Below the pieces are notes generated by a model, which saw nothing but the letters and a program-made list of their open reading frames with translations, searched no databases and had not been told where the DNA came from. DNA of 64,000 bases, from positions 47,817,249 to 47,881,248 of the forward strand of contig OZ038423.1 of the NCBI GenBank assembly GCA_964036155.1. The letters run 5' to 3'. A program made the translations under genes and the position numbers. Origin of the DNA: Diploscapter coronatus (lineage: Eukaryota > Nematoda > Chromadorea > Rhabditida > Rhabditidae). Numbering within the stretch: position 1 is the first letter of the stretch; each line of letters opens with the position of its first letter. This document shows positions 12,869 through 24,086 of this stretch, piece by piece.

Positions 12869-15800
12869 CATTAATTTTGCACATCGTATCGCATTGCTGG
12901 TGAATAATAGGTCCGGCCGACGAGGAATTGTAGGGGGGAGAGCTGTGGTGTGGGGTATGTTTTTATCTCCAACATCCTAGACACTCACCCCGAGGGGAGG
13001 GGGGAGCTTGGATACAGAAGTGGGAAAATAGAGGGAATTATTAGGAGAGTTTAAAGATAATAAAGTTAAGCTAAAGAGATCGATATAAATGCGACTGAGA
13101 GAAAAAGATATCAAATCCGCTAACTCGAGCGATATCTTTTTTGGTAGCGCGAAGCAGCTTAATCAGACCTAGGGAACACTTTCGTCGGGCGAAGAAAATA
13201 TACAGGGGATAGGTCGCACGAGCGAAATTTTTGTTATGACTTCATTACGAATGGAGAAAATTTCAGGTTAGAGATACAAAGTTGCATAGCAAATATTATA
13301 AAGGGGAAGGTCGCAAGCGATCGCTCGCTGACGATCGTCCTCCCTATGTCTGAGCTTAATTGATTCCCGTAAGGGTTAGGTTACTTAAATATAGTCAAAA
13401 GATTTGATCAAGTTTACAGATAGTAAAATTAGGTTTCAATAAATATTATAGAAAAATGCCGAATATTTTACTATCTATACATTATTCGTCTGCTAAAATA
13501 GTAGAAAAAGTAAATATTCACTGCATAAAGTATGCAGTAATCACTCATGTGATAAAAATAAGTGTTATCAAGTCTGCTCTTATCTTAATCCTTTAGCAAC
13601 ATATTATGCGCTACTGATAACCTAATTGCGGAGTAATTTCAACTTACAAGCGCCAGGATTAAATCAATTTATCTATTTTCTATAAGCCGGCTTTATGTAG
13701 TGAGTTCAAGTGTAATTGCACTTTATGTAGGCGAGTGAAATAGCTTCAAGAAAAGTTATGTACTTACTAGCGTTCGAACAACTAGATTATCAATCGAGCA
13801 CGAGTACTAGTGTTCTATGCAATAAAATTTCAATGTTACTAAACAAATAACTGACCTCGGAGCGCAAATTTTGCATAATAATTAAAAGGGTTCACTTTGA
13901 AATACTAAATTCCAATTAATTGCGCCGAATTAGTCTAGAGGCATAAAACTTTAGCATCCGAGCACGTTTAACACCTCTGTGGCGTTCAGTGACGTTATTC
14001 ACGTTTTTACGTGTCCTGGCGTTTCCGCATTTGCAATTATGTAGTTTTCCCACATTGAAATATCGGGTTTGACTTGAAGCAAAATGATTGCCACAAGCAA
14101 TTTCGCACTTTGAAATTGGTTAGGGGCAGGAAAAAACTCGAAAAAATGAAGAAAATTACGAAAATTTCGACCTATTTTAAAATAGTGGAAATCGACTTCA
14201 TTGCTAAATGATTATAAAATATTCTCATTTAAAAGCATCATTTAACAATGGAGCGCATTTAACGATATTTTCAAATAAATATGATAAATATAAAATGAGA
14301 TAGATATGTTTAGATTTATCTGGTTGGATATCTAAGGGCTATCTTCGTGCTAACCACTTTTCTCCTAGGATTTTATAGTAGCTTTAAGCCCATTTTAAAG
14401 CATTGGCGGCAAAAACCGGCCGGGATATACTTGATGATTTCTATAAGTGTGTTGAATGTCGGATTAACGATTAGCAGCACATTAGAGAGGAGGCAAATGC
14501 ATATTCCGAGCTTCATTTTTCTCTTCCTCTCCTTTTTCGCCATTTCTCATTGTAGCACAAAATAAAACGTCCCCAATAGAAATTAATCTAATAGTTCAAA
14601 CTTAGCCCTCAAATTATACGATGTGAATTTTCAGAAAAATATTTCACCAGTGAAACGGACCAGGGGATCAAAAGTGCAAAATTATAGGGCTCTGCCGCAC
14701 TACCACTGCGCTAAAATGGAAAAAGAAAGTCGTGCACGAAGTCGAAGTGTCAAACGCGGAGTTCAACAGGGGGTGAAAAGATAAATATGTTAGGGGCTCT
14801 TGAGGAGTGATGATTAGGCGACTCTTGGACTAAAAAATGGAAGCGTGGCTATAATCTGGGGATATGCACGTCTTAAATTTCCAAATCCCAAATACGCTTG
14901 GAAGATGACACATAAATTTGGCTGGAGTTTTGAGACCGAAAAGATCAGGTATAGGCAGATTTGTAATGCGTAGAAAATTAAAGAGAGTAGCGTATTTTAC
15001 AAATCTCCTTACTTCATTAGCGATTTCTCCTTTCAAAAAACGCGTATATTACGGACGCTCGGCAGCTAGCCGATTTGCCACGCCCATCCAGTTTTTTTCT
15101 TGTATCGCTGTACATAGAAAACTTGTCAGCTTATTTTTCCTTTTATTTTAGCGAATTATAGCCTTATCGGCATCAGATCAATGACAATTGATTTTAGTAA
15201 CTTCTGAGAAAAGGTTAGTGAAAATTATTGAAAAAATTCCCCAAAAATGGCGAAAAGTAACGAAAAATGAAAATAAAGCAAGGTATAGGAAACAACGCGA
15301 TTTACGCTCATTGTCAAGTGCCATTTTGAATTTTCATTTTTCATCGGTTTGAAAGGAGGAATCGCATGTGTACTTTAATTGCACATCTAAAGACACCTCA
15401 GAAATTAGGTTAGAATTTTAGAATAAAAACCCATTTTCACAATATTTTTCCAATTAATCCCATTTTATTTTCAAATATTGTCATCATAAGTGGGATTATC
15501 AAACAATAGAGTTATTTAACCTGAATAAATGGGAGCTATTTTGAGTATAATTCGGGAAATTTGTTTTAATGATGTTATAGCGGAAATAATAGTAAAGTTC
15601 AACAACGATATCTATATTTATAAACTGGAAATTTCCCAGGGACGATATTTTTATTGACCCATAAATTTGTCGTCAAAACTAAAAACTAACTTTATGGATG
15701 GTTTATTATGCACTCAAAAGTACATTACTTTCATCGAAAAATTGAGAAACCATGAATTTCGTAAAAAAAATTGCAAAAGAAAAACAAGTGACCCGATGCA

Positions 15801-17880
15801 TTACCACTCGGCTACAAGAGTTTCGTACAACTACCTTTATGAGAGTTTGAATTTCGATTCGGATCTTAGAAAATCTTAACTTCTCTGGGGTTAATTATGA
15901 ATGCCGGGAATATCTAATTTTCTCGACTCTTATAGGGCAAAGAGCCATTGAAAAATGTCCAACTGCCAAGGAGCAAAACACCAAATGATAATTAGCTAAT
16001 TAGATGCTTTAATCAATATCTAATTATTTACCGGATATTTCACCTTAGATTGGAAATGCTATAGTCACACTACATTAATAGAAGAAAAGTATACAAATTT
16101 TGATATCTTAAATTTCCAAACCTGTCAAAAACTTTTTTATTTTACGAAATTCTGCCATTTCTATTATTCAAACGAGTACAATTTTGAAATTGTACGTTTA
16201 TTGTATTCGATATATTTTAAAGGTCAGATAAAAATTAAAGTTCAACTTACCCAAACTTCAAAATCATTCGTTGTTTGCTCCAGACTTACAAGCCAAAAAT
16301 CTATCTACCTGAAATATTCGAAAATAAAGTTGTAGTATGCTATGAAATCACGCTATGAGAATATTGGCTAGTTCAAGGGTTTTTTTTTCAGAAAGGAAGT
16401 CAGAAGAAAGACGAGGCTCGAAATATTATTTGAAGCCATAAAATTGCATTGATATGACATGTAAGCTGAGAAAATCTAGCCTCATAGATATTTTAAATGA
16501 AAAACAACCTATAATTATCCTAATATAATTAAGATGCACATTCTATTTAGAGAAATACGAATTTCAAGGAAGTTCTGGAAATATTAATTAGTTGCAAGAG
16601 ATTTGCCTAGAACAAATACATTGGAGTTTAAAAAGACATCAATTCCGTGATATTCTGTGACGATTTCTAGAGGCTTGATTGAAAACGAGGTCATTAATGC
16701 AAGTTCTGAGACAGCTTAAGGGGATATCCTAAGCTTAGCTTATTTAACATATTGCAATTCCTTAAGCGATCTACGAATTAAGTAGGCATAGACTTTAAAC
16801 CTTAGATTCAGAGTTCTAGGAAATCAATATGGTTTAAAAATAGGCCTCAAATAATATGATACGATAGAAATGGAGATGGTTGATAAACGCGTTAAAATTG
16901 TTCAATACTTTAACCTAGTAACTAAAGATAGGTTTAAAACTTTGTATTCATAAACTGAGCTCTTAAAACCGACTGCCACTCACCATAGTAACAAATGATA
17001 ATTCATTAATTCTCTCGGGATGTTTTACCTACCTTAAAAAGTAATAAAACCACTTTTGTTGGAAAATCGAGGAAAACTATTTTAAAGTAGGCTAAACTAT
17101 AAAAATTATGTCTTAACCTACACTTTTCTTTATGCAACTACCGAGTATCACGAGGCTAATTACTTCATATCTAAATCTAAATATTCAAATCAGAAGATAA
17201 GCAACCTGGTGACGCAATATATGCGAGTCAAAGTTGGTGAATAATTACGAAGACATAGACTAGGCACGCACGACTTCAAGGATATTGCAAGTGGCTGAAT
17301 GCTCGAGTCTTCGGCATGTCAAGTGCAGTACGCCAGACTATTTTTCAGGATCTATGTTTAAACATAGGCTAGAGATCAATTAGATCGGAAAATCTGGGCA
17401 GGAAAATTAAATAGGTTTCGAATTTATTGTTTTATAGAAGAAGATCAATTTTCAATGTACTTTCCGGATGGCTCATATAAGAGTTTGGATTAAAAATGGA
17501 TAAGTTCCATAATATTTCGGCTTTAAAATGTGACGAAAGAACTTTAGTAGAGAATCGAGGGTAACTAGACACAAAATCCCAAGAAGTTTCACAAAATCAA
17601 AAATCAGTTGTAGAAAAATATTATACCCAATAATATCCAAGCGATGTTTGTAGTTTTCTATGATTCAGCCTCGGGAGAATATGTCCCAAACTAATAGAAA
17701 AAGGCGGAAATAACGGACTTCTTATATGAAAAGGTGACTTTTGTTGAGAATGGGGCATAATAAAATTTTTGGAGCGAAACAAATTTTCGAGAAATAGCAT
17801 TGGATATTGGTGCTTAAAGAGTCAAAAAATAAAAATAAGTCCTAATTTTTGGAGATTTAGATAGGAAAAAGTCGAACATA
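12869..17880. other. AT-rich intergenic region
   Basis: I see no supportable gene in these 5 kb. A GC-rich patch at about 12900-13010 and another at about 13130-13370 interrupt the AT-rich background. The second contains a near-palindromic GCGATCGCTCGC stretch near 13318. A short frame near 14496-14565 encodes a signal-peptide-like stretch (MHIPSFIFLFLSFFAISHC) but runs straight to a stop with only a weak donor, so it is not called. Confidence 0.45.
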
Positions 17881-18631
17881 ATGGATAAAATCTTCTTTGT
17901 TAGGCCCTACTCAAAAGGGAGGGGAAGTTTTTCATTGATGCAGCAATTTCTTTCCGATTTAGCGATGGAGCATGTTCTTTTATCCACGGAGCAATTTTTT
18001 CCATTTGGCGCACTTACCGACAAGAAACCCTTCGACTTACTTCCCTTCCATTCTCGTAACAATACATTATTGTATGCTTTTACTAAATCAAAGGGGTATT
18101 TTGATCAAAAAATTTGTGCAAATTTTGCAATGTCTCTTTGGAATTTTGAGAACATACTAAGAGCCGGGGTCAAGAAAAAAATTCGGACTCTCGAAAAATG
18201 ATGAATAATTCATTAGAATTTTGCAGGAAATGCTCAAACTAGATCAATTTAATTCTAAAAATGATGAACTTGAGATGTTTTCATCAAGTTTGGAATCAAA
18301 ATTTAAGGATCACCTCAAAAAATGGAAAATTACTACGAAATTTTTAAGGCGTAAAGAGAATTGTTCAGCGATCTTATCAAGATGTAAGAATATGGAATTA
18401 TCCACGGAATTTTTGATGATTGCGTGCGAGTCGGTAATATCAAAAATGAGCATCTTTCTTATGGAAAAATCGAATTCGCAGGAAGACAGCATTATTATAT
18501 TAAACCGGGGACGAGAAAATAAAGAATTTGTACATTTGATAGATTTTCAAAAATACGTTGATATTTTGGGGGTTATTCGAAAAACAATTGTCTTCAGTTT
18601 GAGCGTATTTTGGGAGAATAACCTATTTTAG
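17881..18631 (+). CDS. Candidate orphan gene (230 aa, 2 exons)
   Basis: Two long open segments can be joined in phase: 17881-18168 (96 codons) and 18227-18631 (134 codons plus TAG), with a 58 nt intron ending TTTTGCAG. The intron size is typical of the window, but the donor GGG|GTCAAG is poor. The product would be rich in Lys, Phe, Leu and Ser, without an obvious signal peptide, membrane segment or known domain. A single frame of about 135 codons is near what chance gives in 64 kb of DNA this AT-rich, so the case rests only on two adjoining frames joined by a plausible intron. It could be a young orphan gene or coincidence. Confidence 0.22.
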
Positions 18632-19249
18632 AGGTAACAAACTTGGAGAGGTTCGAAAATTTGCCCGAATTAGATTCGAACTGTTTAGTAAAGAAAAGGT
18701 AAAATCTCGACTTGGATAGCTGCATATTTCTAAATCTAAAGCTTCGACGGATATTTAAAGAGCAAGTTAATAGTTTTGTAAAAATAACCCCTTTGACTTT
18801 TCGAGTGTAGACAATTTCATTCTGAGGGGCTTGAATATCGGAAATGAACCTCCTACGATTATGCAGACTCTGAAACTACAAAGAAAATGTCGATGGGAAA
18901 AAGAAAATCTATTTTAAACTTTTGAAAAATGAAATTTCAAAGTTCAACATCTTAAAATCGAGATTTAAACAATTTTCCAATATCTTCATTACCCAAAAAC
19001 GATGATTACGATAACCGTCCTTCTATTCCACGCCGTCTTTACTGTTTCCGGCCAGACTGCTCATGTGAGCCAGGTGAAAAGAACTAGGGTTATACATGCG
19101 ACAGAAAATTTTGGGCCGCAGCTTTATAACTCTGAAATAAAGGAAAAGTAAACTGCTAAACGTCAAAAGTTTGAACAAAAAAAAAGTAAGCGAAATCTAA
19201 TTTTTCAAAAATCTGAAATTTCAAGACACTTTGCGGGTGCAAAGTGAAG
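18632..19249 (+). promoter_or_regulatory. Upstream region of the membrane-protein gene, with possible 5' exon
   Basis: At 19002-19064 lies an in-frame, hydrophobic, signal-like segment beginning MITITVLLFHAVFTVSG and ending in a GT donor (CAT|GTGAGC). With an acceptor after 19225 (TTTCAAG) it would join in phase to the downstream gene and lengthen it by 29 residues. I did not use it because the acceptor is poor and the ATG at 19250 already precedes a clean membrane segment. The rest appears to be promoter or 5' UTR. Confidence 0.35.
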
Positions 19250-22200
19250 ATGAATCTGCCGCCGTGGACGTCGAAAGTCATCGCGGCTGGAATCGGTTAG
19301 TAGTTGGAAAAGTTGAAAAAAACAACCTACCAACAGAATTCTAGCGATCGTTATCTTCCTAACCGTCGCGGTGATGTACTGGTGGGATCAATACGAAAAA
19401 TCGAAGGTGTGGTCTGAGATTAAAAATTAAAAAGAAAAACAAATAGGTTTCCTGGAAAGTTAACCCAAAACTCCTCTCCTTTGATAACAGTCTAGTTTTC
19501 GTAATAGGCAAAATTTCCAAACAAGTGAATTTCAGTCATATTACGGTAAAACCGATTCGATGGGGCCTGAAGAGCAGGAGGCGGAACGCGAGCGCGACAC
19601 CATTGCTTTCGGAGCGAATAGGGATCTGGTAGGTCTTCTGGAGCAAATTTATAGTAGATATGAAAATTCTTATAATTTTCTAGTTCTACTTCGAAAGAGA
19701 CGAGTCGGCACAGGGCGGCGGCGTCAAGTGGAGAGTTCTGCAGAAGCGCAAACGCGTTCGGTTCCTCACTCCCGCTGGCACTGTGTAAGTGGATTCTGGA
19801 AGAAATATAGAAAAATCAAGATTATTCTGAAATAAGTCTATAAATACTAACCTGAGCATTTGCAGAACAGCGGCCAATTCCGGAGCGAACTCGGCAGTGA
19901 TCGGCATGATGACCTCGACGACGCCCAAGCCGCTTCTGGCCGACTCCAAATCGCCCATGCAAACTGTGCAGGCAGTCGTGCTGAAGGACTCCACTGCTAG
20001 AGCGGCTGAAGTAAGCTGGAGAGAAATTCGAGCAGAAAAGCATGACACTTTTCAGTTGATATCTAGAACGTATTTGCACTTTTACTAAAATACCTTTTGG
20101 AGGTCTTGCAAATACCCTTCTTTTCTCATAAGAGTTTGGAAAATAGATGTTCCAAGAAAAACTAAAGACGATTCGATACTATCAAACCGTTTTGAAACAA
20201 AAATTATCGTCGATTCCAGCTGATTGCGATCCTAACGACGACGGAGATTCCGGACTCGGTGAAGCACGAACGTCGTCTCAAGGCCGAGTACATAATGGAG
20301 ACGATTCTCATGACGCTCGAGAGGATGCTCGAGAATCCCATCGTCGTGCAGGGCCATCTGCGGGACGTCGGATGGATCATCAAGGGCAGCGAGGCGGATG
20401 GCACCGGCGATTTTACGATGCTTGTAAGCGATTATTTTACCTTTCTGAATTCCGCTACCTAACATTCAAAATCTGTGAAGATAGGTAATAGCCAAAAAGT
20501 TTGAGGTTCGCGACCATTTTCTGGCGAATAACTGGCACTTTCATGCTTAAATACTTTCCTTCCCTCCAAAAATCTAGGAGGAAAGTGCTCGAAAATTTTA
20601 AGACCGAGTCTTTGAGAGATTCAACCAAGGGGTGACCAGTGACAAGAGTTTCGTTTTCCCGAGGTTTTTTAGTTGTTTCTGACTGTATTCTACCTGAAAA
20701 TCATGATTCCGGGCTTTTTTCCGACATTTTCAACTTCGGGTTCGGGTACCAGGGTCCGGGGGTCAAATTCTAAAAGTCATCCCGACACCCCAAAACCTAT
20801 ATCAGATTGTTCAGTTCGACGAGCTGAGTCGAATGGTGCGAACATTTTCCGGATCTGACTTTCCTATCACAGGTTACGGCTAAAAACAGTGCAATTTTGG
20901 AAAAAATCACGGTTTTACTAATATTGAGTCTATTTTTATGACGAATTTGTACGAAGCGCTACCATTTTATTTTATATTTACAAATTAGAAGACCTAAGAA
21001 GAGTTTTAATACCAAAAAATCGAAAATTGAGCGTCTCGTAAGAGCACAGTACCGGTCCAGAGGGAAACTTGAAAATTTCGATTTTTCGAATTTTTGAGTT
21101 AGACCCCCAAATCATATATCATTCGATAGAGCTCATCAAACTGAGCAACTTTTGTGAAGGCACCTCGAAAAAATTTTCATTCCGAAATGAAATATTCAGG
21201 AAAAACTGAAAAATATGGTATTTTTTCAAAAATTTATTTCTCACCATTGGTGTGCTCTAATTCGTTTAATTTTGTATTAAAAATTATTCCTGACCCTTGA
21301 ATTATAATTCTAAGTAAAATTTAAGAGGTAATAACTATATTCGGAAAATTTTCGGTATGGGTCCGGAGGGTACCAGACCGGTTTTTGAAATTTAACCAAG
21401 ACCAGTCATGTTATATACCATTCGAAAGCCAATAAAAAACTAAATGTAATGCCGAAAGCCGCTTGAAAAACGGATTGATGCATCGAGACTTATGGTCAAA
21501 AACGTTCCCAAGTTTACTCTTCAATTTGATCGAAACTTCATTTCCTCATAAAAATGGATACACTGGATCATTTTTCAAGCGGTTTTCAGCATTACATTCA
21601 GTTTTTCATTGGCTTTCGAATGATATACAACACTATAGGTCTTTCTACCAAATGGTAACTCACCCCTTAGGGGTCGCGGCTCATAGGAGTCAAGTTACTA
21701 TTTTAACAAAGATCTACCATGTTATATATCAAATGAAAGCCCTTATCGAACTGAGTAATATGCCGAAAACTACTTGAAAAACAGACTAGTCCATCGCCTT
21801 TTATGGTCATTTGAAGGCACTCCATTTTTGATCTTTTTCGGCAGGTGGTTATAGCCAACTACAATGATGGTATAATGAAACCACTTGCTGAAATTGATAG
21901 AAATGGACTCGAATATTACTCTCCAGTCAATTTCGAGTCGATTGATACCCATTTTGGTATAGTATCACTCGAGTACCATATGGGTGGTATACCATGGATC
22001 CATATGGTAACATGATAAAGTGATAGCACGGTACTCCAGGAAGCAAAAATGAAGTATTGCTCTCCAACTACTATATTCCGAAAAGATTTTTCGAATTCGT
22101 TTGATTTTCGAAAAGTTATGAATTTTTGAAGATTTTTGTCATTTTCACGAGTCTGGTCCATTCAAACCTCCATACCACGCATACTATTATAGATAGACCC

Positions 22201-23157
22201 AAAGTGTCTTCACAAAAGTTGCTCAGTTTGATGAGCTCTATCGAATGATATATGATTTGGGGGTCTAACTCAAAAATTCGAAAAATCGAAATTTTCAAGT
22301 TTCCCTCTGGACCGGTACTGTGCTCTTACGAGACGCTCAATTTTCGATTTTTTGGTATTAAAACTCTTCTTAGGTCTTCTAATTTGTAAATATAAAATAA
22401 AATGGTAGCGCTTCGTACAAATTCGTCATAAAAATAGACTCAATATTAGTAAAACCGTGATTTTTTCCAAAATTGCACTGTTTTTAGCCGTAACCTGTGA
22501 TAGGAAAGTCAGATCCGGAAAATGTTCGCACCATTCGACTCAGCTCGTCGAACTGAACAATCTGATATAGGTTTTGGGGTGTCGGGATGACTTTTAGAAT
22601 TTGACCCCCGGACCCTGGTACCCGAACCCGAAGTTGAAAATGTCGGAAAAAAGCCCGGAATCATGATTTTCAGGTAGAATACAGTCAGAAACAACTAAAA
22701 AACCTCGGGAAAACGAAACTCTTGTCACTGGTCACCCCTTGGTTGAATCTCTCAAAGACTCGGTCTTAAAGGGTAAAATTAGCCTTGATTCTCGAAGGTC
22801 GTTAGATTCTCTGAGGAATAGCTCGATCTTTCTGACTAATGTAAAAGCACTTTTCTCCCAGAATCTAGAGAGAAAGTTCTCAAAGTATCTTTTTCCACCA
22901 GCTTACCCTTTCAGATGCTAATCCAAGTCATGATGCCCGTCGAGATCAACGTCGTCTGCTTCAGCGTCGTCATGCAATCGGCTGTGTCTGTTCAACAGAT
23001 TCCTGTAATTTCACGGGGTTTCTCGACAAAACAAGACAACTAATTCTAGCCTGCCCCGAGTCGCAGCAGCGGTGAAGCAGTATCGAATAAGAATCGTCTG
23101 CTGGCGCCCGACATGACCCAACCCGTCACCAAAACTAAAGATATTTCGAAAAAGTGA
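19250..23157 (+). CDS. Single-pass membrane protein of unknown family
   Basis: Eight phase-consistent exons: 19250-19295, 19345-19406, 19536-19628, 19684-19784, 19866-20010, 20220-20423, 22915-23004 and 23050-23157, giving 282 residues. A hydrophobic segment at about 10-29 (KVIAAGIAIVIFLTVAVMYW) is the likely anchor; the topology is unknown. It is followed by a charged Glu/Arg stretch, a basic patch, a Ser/Thr/Ala-rich middle and an apparently folded part at about 151-245, rich in Met, Val and Glu, with few cysteines. Codon use and exon structure are those of a real gene, but I recognise no family. Intron 6 (20424-22914) is 2,491 nt, against 49-209 nt for its neighbours, because it holds a large palindromic repeat. 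The start may be further upstream (see 18632-19249). Confidence 0.75.
20597..21159 (+). repeat. Left arm of the palindrome (563 bp)
   Basis: Begins TTTAAGACCGAGTCTTTGAG and ends CAACTTTTGTGAAG. It is identical by eye to the reverse complement of 22208-22770. Contains an incidental 61-codon frame that also appears, identically, on the other arm's minus strand. Confidence 0.88.
21413..21628. repeat. Nested inverted repeat in the palindrome centre
   Basis: About 60 bp at 21413-21472 (ATTCGAAAGCCAAT... CGCTTGAAAAACGG) is imperfectly inverted at about 21570-21628. Part of the same sequence recurs as a diverged direct copy near 21712-21785 (CATGTTATATATCAAATGAAA... ACTTGAAAAACAG). The centre is therefore itself built from related repeats. 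Confidence 0.65.
22208..22770 (-). repeat. Right arm of the palindrome (563 bp)
   Basis: Reverse complement of the left arm. The outermost bases read AGACTCGGTCTTAAA. The arms lose identity just outside 20597/22770 and inside 21159/22208. Confidence 0.88.
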
Positions 23158-23350
23158 GAACTAGGGTTAAGATTTTTGGATTTTCGCGCAAAATTCAATT
23201 TGGGAGAAAAATTACGAAAAGATGAAACTTCATACAATTTCCAAAGACGACTATCAATTCTATCACTCTGGAAGTCAAAGATAGAGGTTGAGGGAAAATT
23301 GAAGCATTTTTAACATGGAAAAATGCTCGGGTAAAGTACTTACTTGTTAT

Positions 23351-23640
23351 TTTAAGACAGAGTCCGTGAGAGAGTCGACTAGGAGGCGACCAGTGGCGAA
23401 AGTGTCGTTTTTCCGAGGTTTTTTAGTGTTAACTAACTATATTCGACCTAAAAACATGATTCTGGGTCTTTTTTTTTTCGACATTTTCAAGTTCGGATTA
23501 GGGGGTCAAATTTCAAGTCATTCTGATATTTCAAAACCTATATCAGATTGTTCAGCTCGACGAGCTGAGTCTAATGGTGCAAATATTTTTCAGATCTGAC
23601 CTTCCTATCACCAAGTCACGGCTAAAAATAGTGTAAAAAT
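23351..23640 (+). repeat. Diverged third copy of the palindrome arm
   Basis: Follows the left arm from TTTTAAGACAGAGTCCGTGAG through CCGAGGTTTTTTAG, AAAACCTATATCAGATTGTTCAG and CGAGCTGAGT to GGCTAAAAATAGTG, with many substitutions and small gaps. It has the same orientation as 20597-21159. This single diverged copy shows the arm is an older dispersed repeat, while the two palindrome arms are very young relative to each other. Confidence 0.8.
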
Positions 23641-23992
23641 CTCAAAAAGAATGAATTTCGATTTTTCAAGGAACTGGTACGAATCTGTGTAATAAATCGT
23701 TTATATTTATAAAGTAGATGCCCTAAGGATTGTTTTCATATAAAAATGTTCACTCTTTTCGGTATCAGTCTAGAGAATAACCGGGTCCGAAGCCTTACCA
23801 AAAACTTTCAATTTTTCCGGAATAACCGGCCAGAGCAGATATTTTCGAGGGGTGTGTTAACATAAGCTGATCAATTTTTTTTTTTTAATATATTATCAAT
23901 TATTTGTCGTTTTCTTGAATTTATTCGGCTGCATTTAAAACAAAATTTAATTTTCTGGTAATGACATTGCTATAATAATGGAGAGTAAACGA

Positions 23993-24086
23993 CAGGATCA
24001 AGATTGTTTGAAGCCCGAAAAAATCGTACTTAAACTGAACTGAACTTCCAGACAGTTCGAAATTGAGTTCAGTTCGTACAACCCTG
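23993..24086 (-). mobile_element. Degenerate hAT-MITE-like relic
   Basis: On the minus strand it begins CAGGGTTGTACGAACTGAAC and shares TTCGAACTGTCTGGAAGTTC and AGTTCAG with the element at 48393-48515. It ends TTCAAACAATCTTGATCCTG, a diverged inverted terminus. No convincing target-site duplication remains. Confidence 0.6.

Larger units (their letters stand above)
20597..22770. mobile_element. 2.17 kb palindromic (foldback-type) repeat inside an intron
   Basis: The left arm, 20597-21159, is the exact reverse complement of the right arm, 22208-22770, as far as I can check by eye. Both are 563 bp, paired coordinates sum to 43367 throughout, and no indel was seen. The 1,048 bp centre has its own inverted and direct repeats. 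No transposase frame or target-site duplication was found. A diverged single arm lies at about 23351-23640, so the arm sequence belongs to a dispersed family. The palindrome is entirely intronic and would fold into long double-stranded RNA in the pre-mRNA. It is either a foldback or MITE-like element or a recent inverted duplication of a repeat. Confidence 0.85.

Noticed and set aside
14496..14565. Signal-peptide-like microprotein
   Set aside because: Only 22 residues before a stop, weak donor, no downstream exon in phase that I could support.
19686..20465. Several minus-strand frames of 66-120 codons
   Set aside because: Shadows of the GC-richer exons of the membrane-protein gene on the plus strand.
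20673..22694. Two identical 61-residue proteins on opposite strands
   Set aside because: They arise from the identical palindrome arms; the diverged third copy shows no sign of protein-level conservation beyond repeat similarity.
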